From assembly GCA_947500035.1 (NCBI GenBank), contig CANMQP010000012.1:186001-250000 (forward strand): 64,000 nt of DNA, in the 5' to 3' direction. Every line of letters begins with the position of its first letter. Position 1 is the first letter of the stretch. The translations under genes were made by a program, and so were the position numbers. Below the pieces are notes generated by a model. It was not told the origin of the DNA, ran no database searches, and worked only from the letters and a program-made list of their open reading frames with translations. The stretch is from an uncultured Kiloniellaceae bacterium. Its GTDB lineage: Bacteria; Pseudomonadota; Alphaproteobacteria; Kiloniellales; Kiloniellaceae. This document shows, in pieces, positions 34,267-42,383 of this stretch.

Positions 34267-34797
34267 ATGTCAAACGCCTTAGAAGATGCAGTTCTCGAAC
34301 GGGTTCTGGAATTCGACGGCAAAACCACCGGCTCGCTGGAGGCCGCCTGCAAAGCAGTCGGCAAAGACTTCACGGCATTCGAACGCCTTTTTGAGCTCGC
34401 TGACAGCCAGGACACACGCCTGCAAATCGCCGCCACCTGGGCGCTCCGAAAGCTCCTGGAGCTGGGCGCGGAGATGACCGCCGAACAGTCCGCCGCTTTC
34501 ATCGAAACCGCCGCCGCGCAAAGCGCCTGGGAAGCTCAACTGCACATCGTCCAGAGCGTTCAGTTCATCCGGAACGAAGACCTGAATACCCGGCGGCTCG
34601 CTGAAACCATCACGCCCTGGCACGCAGCGAAACGCCCCTTCCTGCGTGCCTGGACTCTCGACGCCCTCTGCCATCTGGCGCAGCGGGATACCAGCCTGAA
34701 GGGCAGCGCGGCGGCCATGCTCGCCAAAGCCGACGACGACCCAGCCGCCTCCGTCCGCGCCCGGGCCCGGAATCTGAAAAAAGCGAACCTGCTTTAG
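34267..34797 (+). CDS. Hypothetical helical-repeat protein
   Basis: A 176-residue, all-helical protein without membrane segments. Paired amphipathic helices such as RLQIAATWALRKLLELG and RAWTLDALCHLAQRDTSL, each starting with Arg and followed by a turn, resemble HEAT or ARM repeats. It follows the dehydratase by three bases and is probably co-transcribed. I do not recognise the family; a scaffold role is possible from the repeat pattern. Confidence 0.65.
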   Translation: MSNALEDAVLERVLEFDGKTTGSLEAACKAVGKDFTAFERLFELADSQDTRLQIAATWALRKLLELGAEMTAEQSAAFIETAAAQSAWEAQLHIVQSVQFIRNEDLNTRRLAETITPWHAAKRPFLRAWTLDALCHLAQRDTSLKGSAAAMLAKADDDPAASVRARARNLKKANLL

Positions 34798-34911
34798 CGG
34801 ACTGGCACTGCTAAACCAAAGACCATCCCTTAAGCGCTCGCCTATGGACGTTTCGGAGACCGCATGGACGGCCGTGAACATGTACCATGAGGCGGCTGCT
34901 CAATCACTCGT

Positions 34912-35199
34912 TCAGAGCCGGTCGAGCTTACGCCGCAGTCGGTCGAGCAGATCCCAACCGAGATCACCTTCATCTTCGAAGAATTCGGCCAAGAGTTTGT
35001 ACAAATCTGAAGCTTCTTGGTCGCTGATCCAATCCACATTCCAGCCCTCGCAACCAACTTCCTCACCCTCCTGGACGAGGAGCCAAAAGTCGCGATCATC
35101 TCTTGCAATGCGCTCAGGCACACCGACTTGGAGGAGTCGATGTAAATTCGTCGTCCTCCAGGAACGATACCTGTCATCGTTCTTGGCTTTGAATGTCAT
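34912..35199 (-). CDS. Hypothetical small acidic protein
   Basis: A 95-residue protein, rich in Asp, Glu, Trp and Leu (WNVDWISDQEASDLYKLLAEFFEDEGDLGWDLLDRLRRKLDRL at the C-terminal half in pieces). It lacks a signal peptide or known motif. The codon use is less GC-rich than its neighbours. It lies 13 bp upstream of, and in line with, the LysR gene start region. No strong ribosome-binding site is visible, so the exact start is uncertain. Confidence 0.5.
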   Translation of the reverse strand: MTFKAKNDDRYRSWRTTNLHRLLQVGVPERIARDDRDFWLLVQEGEEVGCEGWNVDWISDQEASDLYKLLAEFFEDEGDLGWDLLDRLRRKLDRL

Positions 35200-35212
35200 G
35201 CTGAGAAGTCAA

Positions 35213-36079
35213 TCATACTGTCCCTTTATCCTTTGCCAGCGTTTCCTCGATCGTGCGCGCGAAGGTCGCGACCGGCAGGGCGGCATCGCTGCTGGCTTCG
35301 AACAGCAGGATTTCGATCTCCGGCAGCGGCGGGAAACCCTCGTCCGGGCCGAGCACGCGCAGGTTCGGGGTCAGGGCGCTGACCGGGACGACGGTGACCG
35401 CCAGACCGGCAGCGACGGCCACGTTGAGGCCGTCACGGCTCTCGCTGTTATAGGCGTGACGCCAGCGCCGCCCGCAGTCGTCGAGCGCCGCCAAAGCCGC
35501 TTTACGGTAGATACAGCCGGGCCCGAAGATCGCCAGGGGCAGCGGGTCCAGTTCTTCGACCGACGCCCCCTGCGCCATGGCCCAGACCAGGGCTTCCCGC
35601 TTGACCAACTGACCGCCCTTGCGCCCGCAGGGCTGGGTCACAAGCGCAAGATCGGTTTCACCGGCCTGCAGGGAGTCCAGCGCCTCCCAACTGCGCTCGC
35701 AGCGGATCTCCAGCTCCACCAGGGGACAGCTCTGGGCGAAGCGGGAGAGGATTGCCGGCAGGAAGCACATGGAGGTGTCGGTCGCACTGAAACGGACCCG
35801 GCCCTGCAGGGCGTTGCGCCCGAAGGCCGCCAGGGTCAGGTCGTTCAGACAGAGCATGCGATTGGCGTAGCGGCGGAAGATCTCGCCCTCTTCGGTCAGT
35901 TTGACAATGCGCTTGGAGCGCTCGAAGAGCCGCACGCCGATAATCGCCTCCAGCCGTTTGACCTGCATGCTGACCGCCGACTGCGCGCAGTTCAGTTGCT
36001 CGGCGGCGCGGGTGAAGTGCCGCGTCTCGGCCACGGCGTTGAAGGAGCGCAGGAGGTCGATGTTCAAATCGGGACGCAT
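35213..36079 (-). CDS. LysR-family transcriptional regulator
   Basis: A 288-residue LTTR with an N-terminal HTH (HFTRAAEQLNCAQSAVSMQVKRLE) and the standard FERSKRIVKLTEEGE wing. The effector domain (from about residue 92) resembles that of DhcR/CbbR-like regulators but the ligand is unknown. It is divergent from the MFS transporter gene across 179 bp containing AT-rich sequence and a tandem repeat, so it is the likely regulator of the transporter. Confidence 0.9.
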   Translation of the reverse strand: MRPDLNIDLLRSFNAVAETRHFTRAAEQLNCAQSAVSMQVKRLEAIIGVRLFERSKRIVKLTEEGEIFRRYANRMLCLNDLTLAAFGRNALQGRVRFSATDTSMCFLPAILSRFAQSCPLVELEIRCERSWEALDSLQAGETDLALVTQPCGRKGGQLVKREALVWAMAQGASVEELDPLPLAIFGPGCIYRKAALAALDDCGRRWRHAYNSESRDGLNVAVAAGLAVTVVPVSALTPNLRVLGPDEGFPPLPEIEILLFEASSDAALPVATFARTIEETLAKDKGTV

Positions 36080-36181
36080 GATTACATCATCATTTTTTCT
36101 GATTAATATTTAACACTAATATTCTTTCTTGATTTATAGATCTTTCCTAGACTCCGGTCAATCACAGCTCGCGCCCCAAAA

Positions 36182-36224
36182 ACCATGAGCCCCGAGACCA
36201 TGAATCCCAAACCATGGGCCCCGG
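36182..36224 (+). repeat. Three tandem 14-15 bp repeats ahead of the MFS gene
   Basis: Three consecutive units beginning ACCATG lie at 36182-36196, 36197-36210 and 36211-36224, in the probable leader of the MFS gene. The block is bracketed by an inverted repeat GCTCGCG (36167-36173) and CGCGAGC (36228-36234), so the transcript could fold it into a closed loop. A regulatory role is possible but unproven. Confidence 0.5.
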
Positions 36225-36258
36225 CACCGCGAGCCAAAATCATCACTGGAGTTTTCCC

Positions 36259-37461
36259 ATGACGCGCCCTCTCTGGATTCTCGTCTTTTGCGCCGGCGCC
36301 ATCATGGCGCTGTCCCTGGGTTTCCGGCAGAGCCTGGGGCTGTTTCTCACCCCGATCTCGCTCGATCTGGGCCTGGGACGCGGCAGCTTCGCGCTTGGCA
36401 TGGGCCTGATGAACCTGATCTGGGGCGCGCTCTCGCCCTTTGCGGGCGCGATAGCCGATCGCTACGGCGCAGGCCGGGTCGCAGCCCTGGGCGGCCTGTG
36501 CTACGCCGGAGGCTTGGCCGCCCTGACCCTCAGCGGTCAGGGCGGCCAGTTGCTGATGGGCGGCCTGCTGATCGGCGCGGGCCTCAGCGGCGTGGGCTTT
36601 TCGGTGATCCTGGGCACGGTCGGCCGGGCGGCACCGCCGGAGCGCCGCAGCCGGGCGCTGGGTCTCGCGGCCATGGGCGGTTCGATCGGCCAGTTCGCCG
36701 CCCTGCCCTACAGTCACTTGATTCTCGATCTGGTCGGCTGGCAGACCGGACTGATGGTGCTCGCGGCGACCTGCCTGCTGATGCTGCCGCTATCACTGGG
36801 CATCGCCGGGTCGCCCCAGGCAATGTCTAAAGAGGGGCCGCGTCAGAGCCTGCGCGGCGCCCTGGCTGAAGCCTGTGGAGACCGGAGTTTCTGGCTGCTG
36901 AACGCAGGCTTCTTCGTCTGCGGCTTTCACCTCGCCTTCGTGGCGATCCATCTGCCCGCCTATCTGGCGGACTTCGGCTTCGCGCCCTGGCTGGCAGTGA
37001 CCGGCCTGACCATCGTCGGCATCTTCAACATGATCGGCAGCTACGGCTGCGGACACCTGGGCGAGCGCTATTCCAAGAAGAACCTGCTGAGCCTGCTCTA
37101 CCTCGCCCGCGCCCTCATCTTCATGGCCTTCCTGGTGGTGCCGCTCTCCGAAACGACCGTGATCCTCTTCAGCGCGGCCATGGGCCTGCTGTGGCTCGGC
37201 ACCGTGCCGCTGACCAGTGGCCTGGTGGCGCAGATCTACGGCACCGGCTATCTCTCGATGCTCTTCGGCCTCGTCTTCCTGGGCCACCAGTTCGGCGGCT
37301 TCCTGGGCGCCTGGCTGGCCGGTTACATCTATGACCTGCTGGGCTCCTACGATCTGATCTGGTGGGCCAGCGCCGCGCTCGGGTTGATTTCCGCCCTGCT
37401 GCACTGGCCGATCGCCGAGCGGGCCATTGTTCGCAGGGAAGAGTTAGCGGCCGCATCATGA
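36259..37461 (+). CDS. MFS transporter
   Basis: A 400-residue major facilitator protein with twelve predicted membrane segments. The first helix is ILVFCAGAIMALSLGFRQSL, followed by the loop motif FAGAIADRYGAGRVAALGG (motif A-like GAxxDRYG). The half-way cytoplasmic loop is near residues 190-210. Substrate is not determined; the layout resembles oxalate/formate-antiporter-type or monocarboxylate-like carriers. The ATG at 36259 has GGAG seven bases upstream; starting earlier at 36214 would put the leader repeat in frame. The stop overlaps the start of a 50-residue ORF. Confidence 0.88.
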   Translation: MTRPLWILVFCAGAIMALSLGFRQSLGLFLTPISLDLGLGRGSFALGMGLMNLIWGALSPFAGAIADRYGAGRVAALGGLCYAGGLAALTLSGQGGQLLMGGLLIGAGLSGVGFSVILGTVGRAAPPERRSRALGLAAMGGSIGQFAALPYSHLILDLVGWQTGLMVLAATCLLMLPLSLGIAGSPQAMSKEGPRQSLRGALAEACGDRSFWLLNAGFFVCGFHLAFVAIHLPAYLADFGFAPWLAVTGLTIVGIFNMIGSYGCGHLGERYSKKNLLSLLYLARALIFMAFLVVPLSETTVILFSAAMGLLWLGTVPLTSGLVAQIYGTGYLSMLFGLVFLGHQFGGFLGAWLAGYIYDLLGSYDLIWWASAALGLISALLHWPIAERAIVRREELAAAS

Positions 37462-37610
37462 GGCACGGCACAAAACCGCGAATTGCAGGCAGTATGATTC
37501 CGGCTTTCACCGGCGCGGCCCTCACCCTGCTGCTGCTTGGCGCAATTCACCTCTGGGCCGTCCGGGGCAACGCGATCCTGCTGGACCTGACCTTCATGGG
37601 ATGCATTTGA
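37458..37610 (+). CDS. Putative 50-residue membrane protein coupled to the MFS gene
   Basis: The ATG at 37458 overlaps the MFS stop (ATGA). The product has a basic N-terminus (MRHGTKPRIAGSMIP), one hydrophobic segment at about residues 16-32 (FTGAALTLLLLGAIHLW), and ends GNAILLDLTFMGCI. The ATGA coupling and the plausible single-spanning topology favour a real gene, perhaps a small companion of the transporter. It is too short for family assignment. Confidence 0.55.
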   Translation: MRHGTKPRIAGSMIPAFTGAALTLLLLGAIHLWAVRGNAILLDLTFMGCI

Positions 37611-37700
37611 ACAGAAGGCAACCAAACCGGGCGCCGCATATGCACAAATACTGCGTCAGGCAATGGCCGAAGAGCCAGGCCCGACGCAGCGATCTTACCC

Positions 37701-37720
37701 CAGGCCTGCAACTAGGCCTG
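37701..37720. terminator. Candidate bidirectional hairpin between convergent genes
   Basis: CAGGCCT at 37701-37707 pairs with AGGCCTG at 37714-37720, and the stem covers the stop codon of the SRPBCC gene (37712-37714). A second pairing, TGCGTC near 37652 with GACGCA near 37682, lies just upstream. No T-run is evident, so the terminator call is modest. Confidence 0.35.
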
Positions 37721-38206
37721 CAGTTCGGCCAGCAGCTCTTCCAGCAGCGTCATGCCGCCGCCCCAGCCCTTGCCCATGCCGTCCATGGCCGCGGCGAAGC
37801 AGGCGATCTCGGCCGCGCTCGCCTCGTGCGGCACCCAGGTCAGGCGCATGGTGGTCCGGCCGTTTTCCTCCTCGAAGGTTACGGTGGTCAGCAGCACGCG
37901 CGGCCAGTCCGGCATCATGGCGTTCGGGCTGAGATTCCACTCCGCGTCGGCGGTCGAGTGCAGCCAGACCAGCCGCTCCGGCGGCGTGACCTCGGTGTAT
38001 TCCACCCGCTCGTAATGGGAGTTCCCGCCCCACTTCATCTCGTTGAGCCAGAGCCCGCCGGGCTTCACGTCCAGGCAGTGCACGATGGTCTCCACGTTCG
38101 GCCCGTACCAGCGCGCCAGCAGCTTGGGTTCGGTCCAGGTCCTCCACACCAGCTCGCGCGGCGCATTGAAGACGCGCTCCAGCACATAGGTCGGCAGCTC
38201 ACTCAT
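37712..38206 (-). CDS. SRPBCC-family protein (AHSA1-like)
   Basis: A 164-residue START-fold protein of the Aha1 C-terminal-like group. It begins LPTYVLERVFNAPRELVWRTWTEPKLLARWYGP, the standard family opening, and has GGLWLNEMKWGG and TVTFEEENGRTTMRLTWV further on. Such proteins bind hydrophobic small molecules; function is not usually known. It lies 61 bp downstream of an ArsR gene, forming the widespread ArsR-SRPBCC pair, so its expression is probably controlled by that repressor. Confidence 0.92.
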   Translation of the reverse strand: MSELPTYVLERVFNAPRELVWRTWTEPKLLARWYGPNVETIVHCLDVKPGGLWLNEMKWGGNSHYERVEYTEVTPPERLVWLHSTADAEWNLSPNAMMPDWPRVLLTTVTFEEENGRTTMRLTWVPHEASAAEIACFAAAMDGMGKGWGGGMTLLEELLAELQA

Positions 38207-38267
38207 TCTCTCGATCCTCTGTTTTTGGGTTTTTGCTTCATCAGGAAGACCAGCGGGCGCCGCGCCG

Positions 38268-38633
38268 TCACTTCCGGTTTTTCCCTTCAGCGTCTTTCAG
38301 CTCTTCCAGCAGCCCCTCCAGCTCATCGAAGCTCGAAGTCCAGAAGCGCTGGAATTCCTCCAGCCAGCGCACCGCCGCCGCCATGGGCTCGGCCTTCAGG
38401 CGCGCGGGCCGGCGCTGTTTGTCGATATCCCGTTCCACCAACCCGGCCCGCTCCAGCACCTTCAGATGCTTGGAGACCGCCGGCTGGCTCATCTCAAAGG
38501 GTTCGGCCAGCTCATTCACCGAGGCCTCCCCCGACGCCAGCCGCGACAAAATCGCCCTGCGCGTCGGATCCGCCAAGGCCGCGAAAATTGCGTCCAGGTT
38601 TTGAGGTTCAGGCGTATAACCAGTTTGTTCCAT
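38268..38633 (-). CDS. ArsR-family transcriptional repressor
   Basis: A 121-residue winged HTH protein starting QNLDAIFAALADPTRRAILSRLASGEASV, with recognition helix QPAVSKHLKVLERAGLVERD. The metal-binding ELCVCDL motif of ArsR/SmtB sensors is absent; this is the SRPBCC-linked branch. The ATG at 38633 lies inside a 16-bp palindrome (38632-38647), and no Shine-Dalgarno is visible, so the mRNA may be leaderless. Confidence 0.92.
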   Translation of the reverse strand: MEQTGYTPEPQNLDAIFAALADPTRRAILSRLASGEASVNELAEPFEMSQPAVSKHLKVLERAGLVERDIDKQRRPARLKAEPMAAAVRWLEEFQRFWTSSFDELEGLLEELKDAEGKNRK

Positions 38634-38647
38634 AACTATTTAGTTAT
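38632..38647. promoter_or_regulatory. Candidate ArsR operator overlapping its own start codon
   Basis: ATAACTA-TT-TAGTTAT is a perfect 7-bp inverted repeat around a two-base centre. It abuts and overlaps the start codon of the ArsR gene and sits in AT-rich sequence (38636-38660). Palindromes of this TAACYATTTRGTTA-like form are typical of this ArsR branch as I recall it. Autorepression is the likely use. Confidence 0.65.
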
Positions 38648-38862
38648 ATAAAAAAATCGAGCACTGTCAAGTGCGTTAACTCAACTCTTGAAACCTCAAG
38701 AGTTCACTCCAGCGGATAAAAAAACGGAGCGACCAAAACGGCTTAAAACAATAGAGCTGTTCGAAAAGATATTTGGTTGCAGGAAGTCACCAAAATTCGA
38801 AAACTCTCTTAAGGAGAATTTCGTTAAGAAAAAAACAACCTTTTTGACACTGAAATCACTTC

Positions 38863-39909
38863 ATGACTAAAAACCCGATACTCCGCGTTGGACAGTACGT
38901 TGCCCTAGTGCTCGGGTGCGTTCCGGTTCTCTTGATCAACCTGCTGATCGCTGTTCCAGTCCTCGCAATCGGCTGGAGGCTTGTTGCCCCCTATGTCATA
39001 TCCCCGCAGAGTTCGAGGTGCACCCCGCTAACCATCAGATTCAGCGTTGAAGGGAACAGCTATACGCTCGCCTCCACAGTCTGGAGTGCTACCTATCACA
39101 CGTCCAACCCCTGGGCCTACGCCAATACAGCGTTTGTACGTCGCCCCAACTGGGTGTCTCAAAAACTCCCGTCCGGCGCAGCGGTTCTCTTCAAAGTCCC
39201 TCACAAGGATATGCGGGTATTGCACCGGGCCAGAAAACAACAAAAAAAGGCGCCGGCCTATCCCTATGTTTACTACTTCGATGACGCGGAAGCTCCTTCG
39301 GTAGTCGAAGCAATTGTCTCTGAATTATACTATGACCTGCCATCAACTCGTGTCGCGGTCACGGAATTTGCCGCAGGAAAAGCCATTGACTGCGATCCAC
39401 ACGATCTCACCCCCGCTGTACCCTGGCTAGAGAAGGAGTACAGTGAAAGACGCCTCGAAGGGCTGTTTGCCCATGTCGTAACAAAGGAAGAGTGGCAGGC
39501 GGTTCCCGAACTCTTCGAGGTGCTGGACACGGTCACTGAATTCACGAGCTTCGCGGAGGACAGGCTGAAGTCAGGACTGGCGCAATTACCGAGAAGTGAA
39601 CGCAGCCTGGAATGGGGTCCGAGAAAAGAGGTTATCTTACAAACGGGACATTCCGCCGGCCGCGGATACCGCACTCAAGAAATGCCTCTTCATCATTTTG
39701 TCCGGCCTATCCAATTCCTGGACGGAAAGGCAACGCTGTTACTCGATCAGCCAGGCCTCATCTTATACTATCCTGAGGCTAAGCACTCTGCCATCCAAGA
39801 GTCAGGCCTCCAGCTCGGCGGCAACAGCTTCTTTCCCGCACGCCGTGGATGGCATTTCGATCCAGAGACCGGAATCCTGTTCAAGATCCGCCGCGCGAGC
39901 TTTTTTTGA
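38863..39909 (+). CDS. Hypothetical membrane-anchored protein
   Basis: A 348-residue protein with one strong N-terminal membrane segment (about residues 10-40, VALVLGCVPVLLINLLIAVPVL) and a long soluble C-terminal part, probably periplasmic. That part contains TIRFSVEGNSYTL, a Tyr/Asp-rich YPYVYYFDDAE and WHFDPETGILFKIRRASFF at the end. The base composition is less GC-rich than the genes around it, which hints at acquisition. No known domain is recognised. The ATG at 38863 has no clear ribosome-binding site. Confidence 0.7.
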   Translation: MTKNPILRVGQYVALVLGCVPVLLINLLIAVPVLAIGWRLVAPYVISPQSSRCTPLTIRFSVEGNSYTLASTVWSATYHTSNPWAYANTAFVRRPNWVSQKLPSGAAVLFKVPHKDMRVLHRARKQQKKAPAYPYVYYFDDAEAPSVVEAIVSELYYDLPSTRVAVTEFAAGKAIDCDPHDLTPAVPWLEKEYSERRLEGLFAHVVTKEEWQAVPELFEVLDTVTEFTSFAEDRLKSGLAQLPRSERSLEWGPRKEVILQTGHSAGRGYRTQEMPLHHFVRPIQFLDGKATLLLDQPGLILYYPEAKHSAIQESGLQLGGNSFFPARRGWHFDPETGILFKIRRASFF

Positions 39910-40052
39910 CTGCTTTGAATAGCCGCAACTCAAGAGGCAACACCGTGAGATCAGTCACTTAGCAGTTCATATTTGTCCTCGGAGAGTGCCAACCTGATCG
40001 ATGCTCCGGGCTTTCCGGGGACGAAAAAGCCAATGTTGCAGCCCTGTTGATT

Positions 40053-40508
40053 TCACGGTTTGGCATGCAACGCCAAGCGCTTTACGAAAGACCGGCCCTT
40101 CGCAGCATAACCCGCGGCTTCGTAAAACCGATGCGCGTCCGTTCTGTGGTTTCCGCTGTTCACCAGAAGTGCCGCCACCCCTTGGGACCTCATCCAGTTC
40201 TCGGCCTCGCGCAGCAACAAAGATCCAATACTCTGTCCCCGTAATTCCTCATCGACGCCCAGCGCGAGAATACGTCCGACCGGCGCGTCCTCTTCATAAA
40301 TACGGCAGACAAAAGCACCGACCATTCCAATCACGGTGCCATCGATCTCGGCAACGAAAGTCTCGTGCTGATCCTCCTCCGCCATCGCCGCCAGCCGCGC
40401 CCGCATTTGTTGGTCCGTGCAGGGATAGCCGAGCTGCGTGATCAGCTGGGCGATCGCTTCGGCGTCGCCGCTCCGCGCCGGTCGTACTATGGCTTGCGTT
40501 TCAGTCAA
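40053..40508 (-). CDS. GNAT-family N-acetyltransferase
   Basis: A 151-residue GNAT protein. The acetyl-CoA binding loop is ALGVDEELRGQSIGSLLL (the R/Q-x-x-G-x-G/A variant R-G-Q-S-I-G), preceded by the FVAEIDGTVIGMVGAF strand pair and followed by HRTDAHRFYEAAGYAAKGRSFVKRL, the usual C-terminal motif. The substrate amine is unknown. The gene stands alone, 26 bp downstream of the next hypothetical gene on the same strand. Confidence 0.9.
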   Translation of the reverse strand: MTETQAIVRPARSGDAEAIAQLITQLGYPCTDQQMRARLAAMAEEDQHETFVAEIDGTVIGMVGAFVCRIYEEDAPVGRILALGVDEELRGQSIGSLLLREAENWMRSQGVAALLVNSGNHRTDAHRFYEAAGYAAKGRSFVKRLALHAKP

Positions 40509-40533
40509 TGCCCGGCCCTCGTGGTATGCAGAA

Positions 40534-41037
40534 CTAGTCGCAATAGACGCTCACCCGGTCATTGATCACCCGAACCTCGCGCCGCCATTCACCGCCGCCC
40601 AGGCTCTCGGTTTCGAACGCCGGATCAAGCTTCAGAATGACGCTATTGCGACCGTAGCCGAATTGAACCGCCCGGATGTTATCCGGGTTCGTAAAGTCGT
40701 CCCAATCATCAGGAGCACGGATCACGTTCAAGTTGGCATAGTCGAGGTCTATACCCAGAAAGTCCCAGTCGACTCCCAGCGCAAGAAAGTCTTTGTTGTC
40801 ATAACCTGTGAGATATTCTGCGCCTCCAGCATAACCCAGAAATTCAAGAACAGCCTCGTCTTTGAGATTCTGATCCATCCATTGATAAAGGTACGCGATC
40901 TCTTCTTCGTCATTCGCGATATCCAGGAACCTCTGACAGGCGCTGCGCTCATCGTCGTACATGAGATACATGGCGGAGCCGACAATGAGTACCGCCAAGG
41001 CAATAAGACACGCGATCGCCCCTACAAATATTTTCAC
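40534..41037 (-). CDS. Hypothetical membrane-anchored acidic protein
   Basis: A 167-residue protein with an N-terminal hydrophobic segment (about 4-27, FVGAIACLIALAVLIVGSAM) that is either an uncleaved anchor or a signal peptide, followed by a very acidic domain rich in Asp, Glu, Tyr and Trp (DVDWDFLG-like patches). Cys34 and Cys166 could form a disulfide. No homologous family is recognised. It precedes the GNAT gene in the same direction. Confidence 0.7.
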   Translation of the reverse strand: MKIFVGAIACLIALAVLIVGSAMYLMYDDERSACQRFLDIANDEEEIAYLYQWMDQNLKDEAVLEFLGYAGGAEYLTGYDNKDFLALGVDWDFLGIDLDYANLNVIRAPDDWDDFTNPDNIRAVQFGYGRNSVILKLDPAFETESLGGGEWRREVRVINDRVSVYCD

Positions 41038-41172
41038 GTCAGCACACCACCCAATGGAAGTATATTCTTTCCAAAACCCTGCCCGACCCTATCCGGCGAA
41101 GACCGCAGACACCACGCAGAAGACTTTGGACGCCGGTTTGCACACGACGCGGAAACTCAAACCTCTCCCCCG

Positions 41173-42180
41173 TCACATCACCAGCACCTTCGCGCCGCGC
41201 ACCGGGGCGTGTTTGAGTTCGATCAGGGCCCGGTTGGCCTCCTCAAGGGGGTAGGTTTCGACCTCCGGGCGGATCGGGATCTCGGCAGCAAGGGCGAGGA
41301 ATTCCGAGATATCCAGGTGGGTCACGTTGGCCACGGACTTGATCTCCTTTTCCAGCCAGAGATGCCGCTCGTAGCTGAGACTCTGGAGATAATCCTTATC
41401 CCGCTCTTCCTTCCGGATCGCGTTGATCACCAGCCGTCCGCCGGGCCGCAGGTTCGCCATGGCCTCGACCACCGGTTTCCAGGCCGGTGTGGTATCGATG
41501 ATCGCGTGCAGCGCTTCCGGCGCCCGTTCGTGCGTATCCCCCGCCCAGACCGCGCCCAGTTCCAGCGCGAAGTCCCGGGCCGCCCGGTCGCGCGCGAAGA
41601 CGTAGAAGCTGGAATTGGGATAAAGGTGCCGCGCCAGCTGCAGCACCAGATGCGCGGAGCCGCCGAAGCCCGTGAAGCCAAGGCGTTGCCCATCGGCCAG
41701 ATTGGCGAGCTTGAGGGAGCGGTAACCGACCGCCCCCGCGCAGAGCAAGGGCGCCGCCTCCGCGTCCTCGAAGACCCCGGGAATGGGCGCGGCGTAGTCC
41801 GCCCCCACGGTCATGAATTCCGCATAGCCCCCGTTGACGTCCCGCCCGGTGGCTGTAAAGCCCGGATCGATGTTCTCATCCGCCGCGCCGGAGGAAGAAT
41901 GGATCCAGCCGATCCCGACCCGCTCCCCGACCTTGAAGCGGGTGGTTCCCGCCCCGAGCTTATCCACCCGCCCGACCACCTCGTGCCCCGGGATCACCGG
42001 CAGCTGGGGCGGCGGCGTCCGCCCCTCGATCTCGTCCAGCTCCGTGTGACAGACGCCGCAGGCGGCAACCCTCACCCGGATCTCCCCGGCCTTCGGTTCG
42101 GGCTTCGGGACCTCGGCGAATTCGAGGGGATCTTCCTTTCCCTCGATGAGCCCGATTTTCTTCAGCAGCATCGCCTTCAT
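41173..42180 (-). CDS. Zinc-dependent alcohol dehydrogenase lacking the structural-zinc cysteines
   Basis: A 335-residue MDR-superfamily dehydrogenase. Catalytic zinc ligands are present: Cys44 (CGVCHTEL), His66 (IPGHEVVG) and Cys147 (LLCAGAVGY). The lobe that normally carries four Cys for a structural zinc (about residues 95-120) reads GWIHSSSGAADENIDPGFTA and has none. The nucleotide fold is at GFTGFGGSAHLVLQLA. The ATG at 42180 with AAGG upstream is chosen over 42198. It oxidises or reduces an alcohol/aldehyde with NAD(P); the substrate is unknown. Confidence 0.88.
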   Translation of the reverse strand: MKAMLLKKIGLIEGKEDPLEFAEVPKPEPKAGEIRVRVAACGVCHTELDEIEGRTPPPQLPVIPGHEVVGRVDKLGAGTTRFKVGERVGIGWIHSSSGAADENIDPGFTATGRDVNGGYAEFMTVGADYAAPIPGVFEDAEAAPLLCAGAVGYRSLKLANLADGQRLGFTGFGGSAHLVLQLARHLYPNSSFYVFARDRAARDFALELGAVWAGDTHERAPEALHAIIDTTPAWKPVVEAMANLRPGGRLVINAIRKEERDKDYLQSLSYERHLWLEKEIKSVANVTHLDISEFLALAAEIPIRPEVETYPLEEANRALIELKHAPVRGAKVLVM

Positions 42181-42383
42181 GGGATCATGCCTTTCCATAA
42201 GCGAAAGAGCGCGGAAGCGTGATCAGGGCAGTGTAGCGCAGTGAAAGAGAAAATGAATGATATGGGTCAGGATACGCTGCCCCCGACGCCGACCATAACC
42301 CTGGCCATTTCCCACGGCGCTACAGGTAGAGCCGGCGGCGTACATTCCGTCCAGCGGGTTTCCGGCTCCTGGACCCCCGCCAC

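Noticed and set aside
38688-38870. 60-codon Lys-rich frame with TTG start ahead of the orphan at 38863
   Set aside because: No ribosome-binding site, low-complexity composition from AT-rich DNA; its overlap with the next ATG is tempting but not enough.
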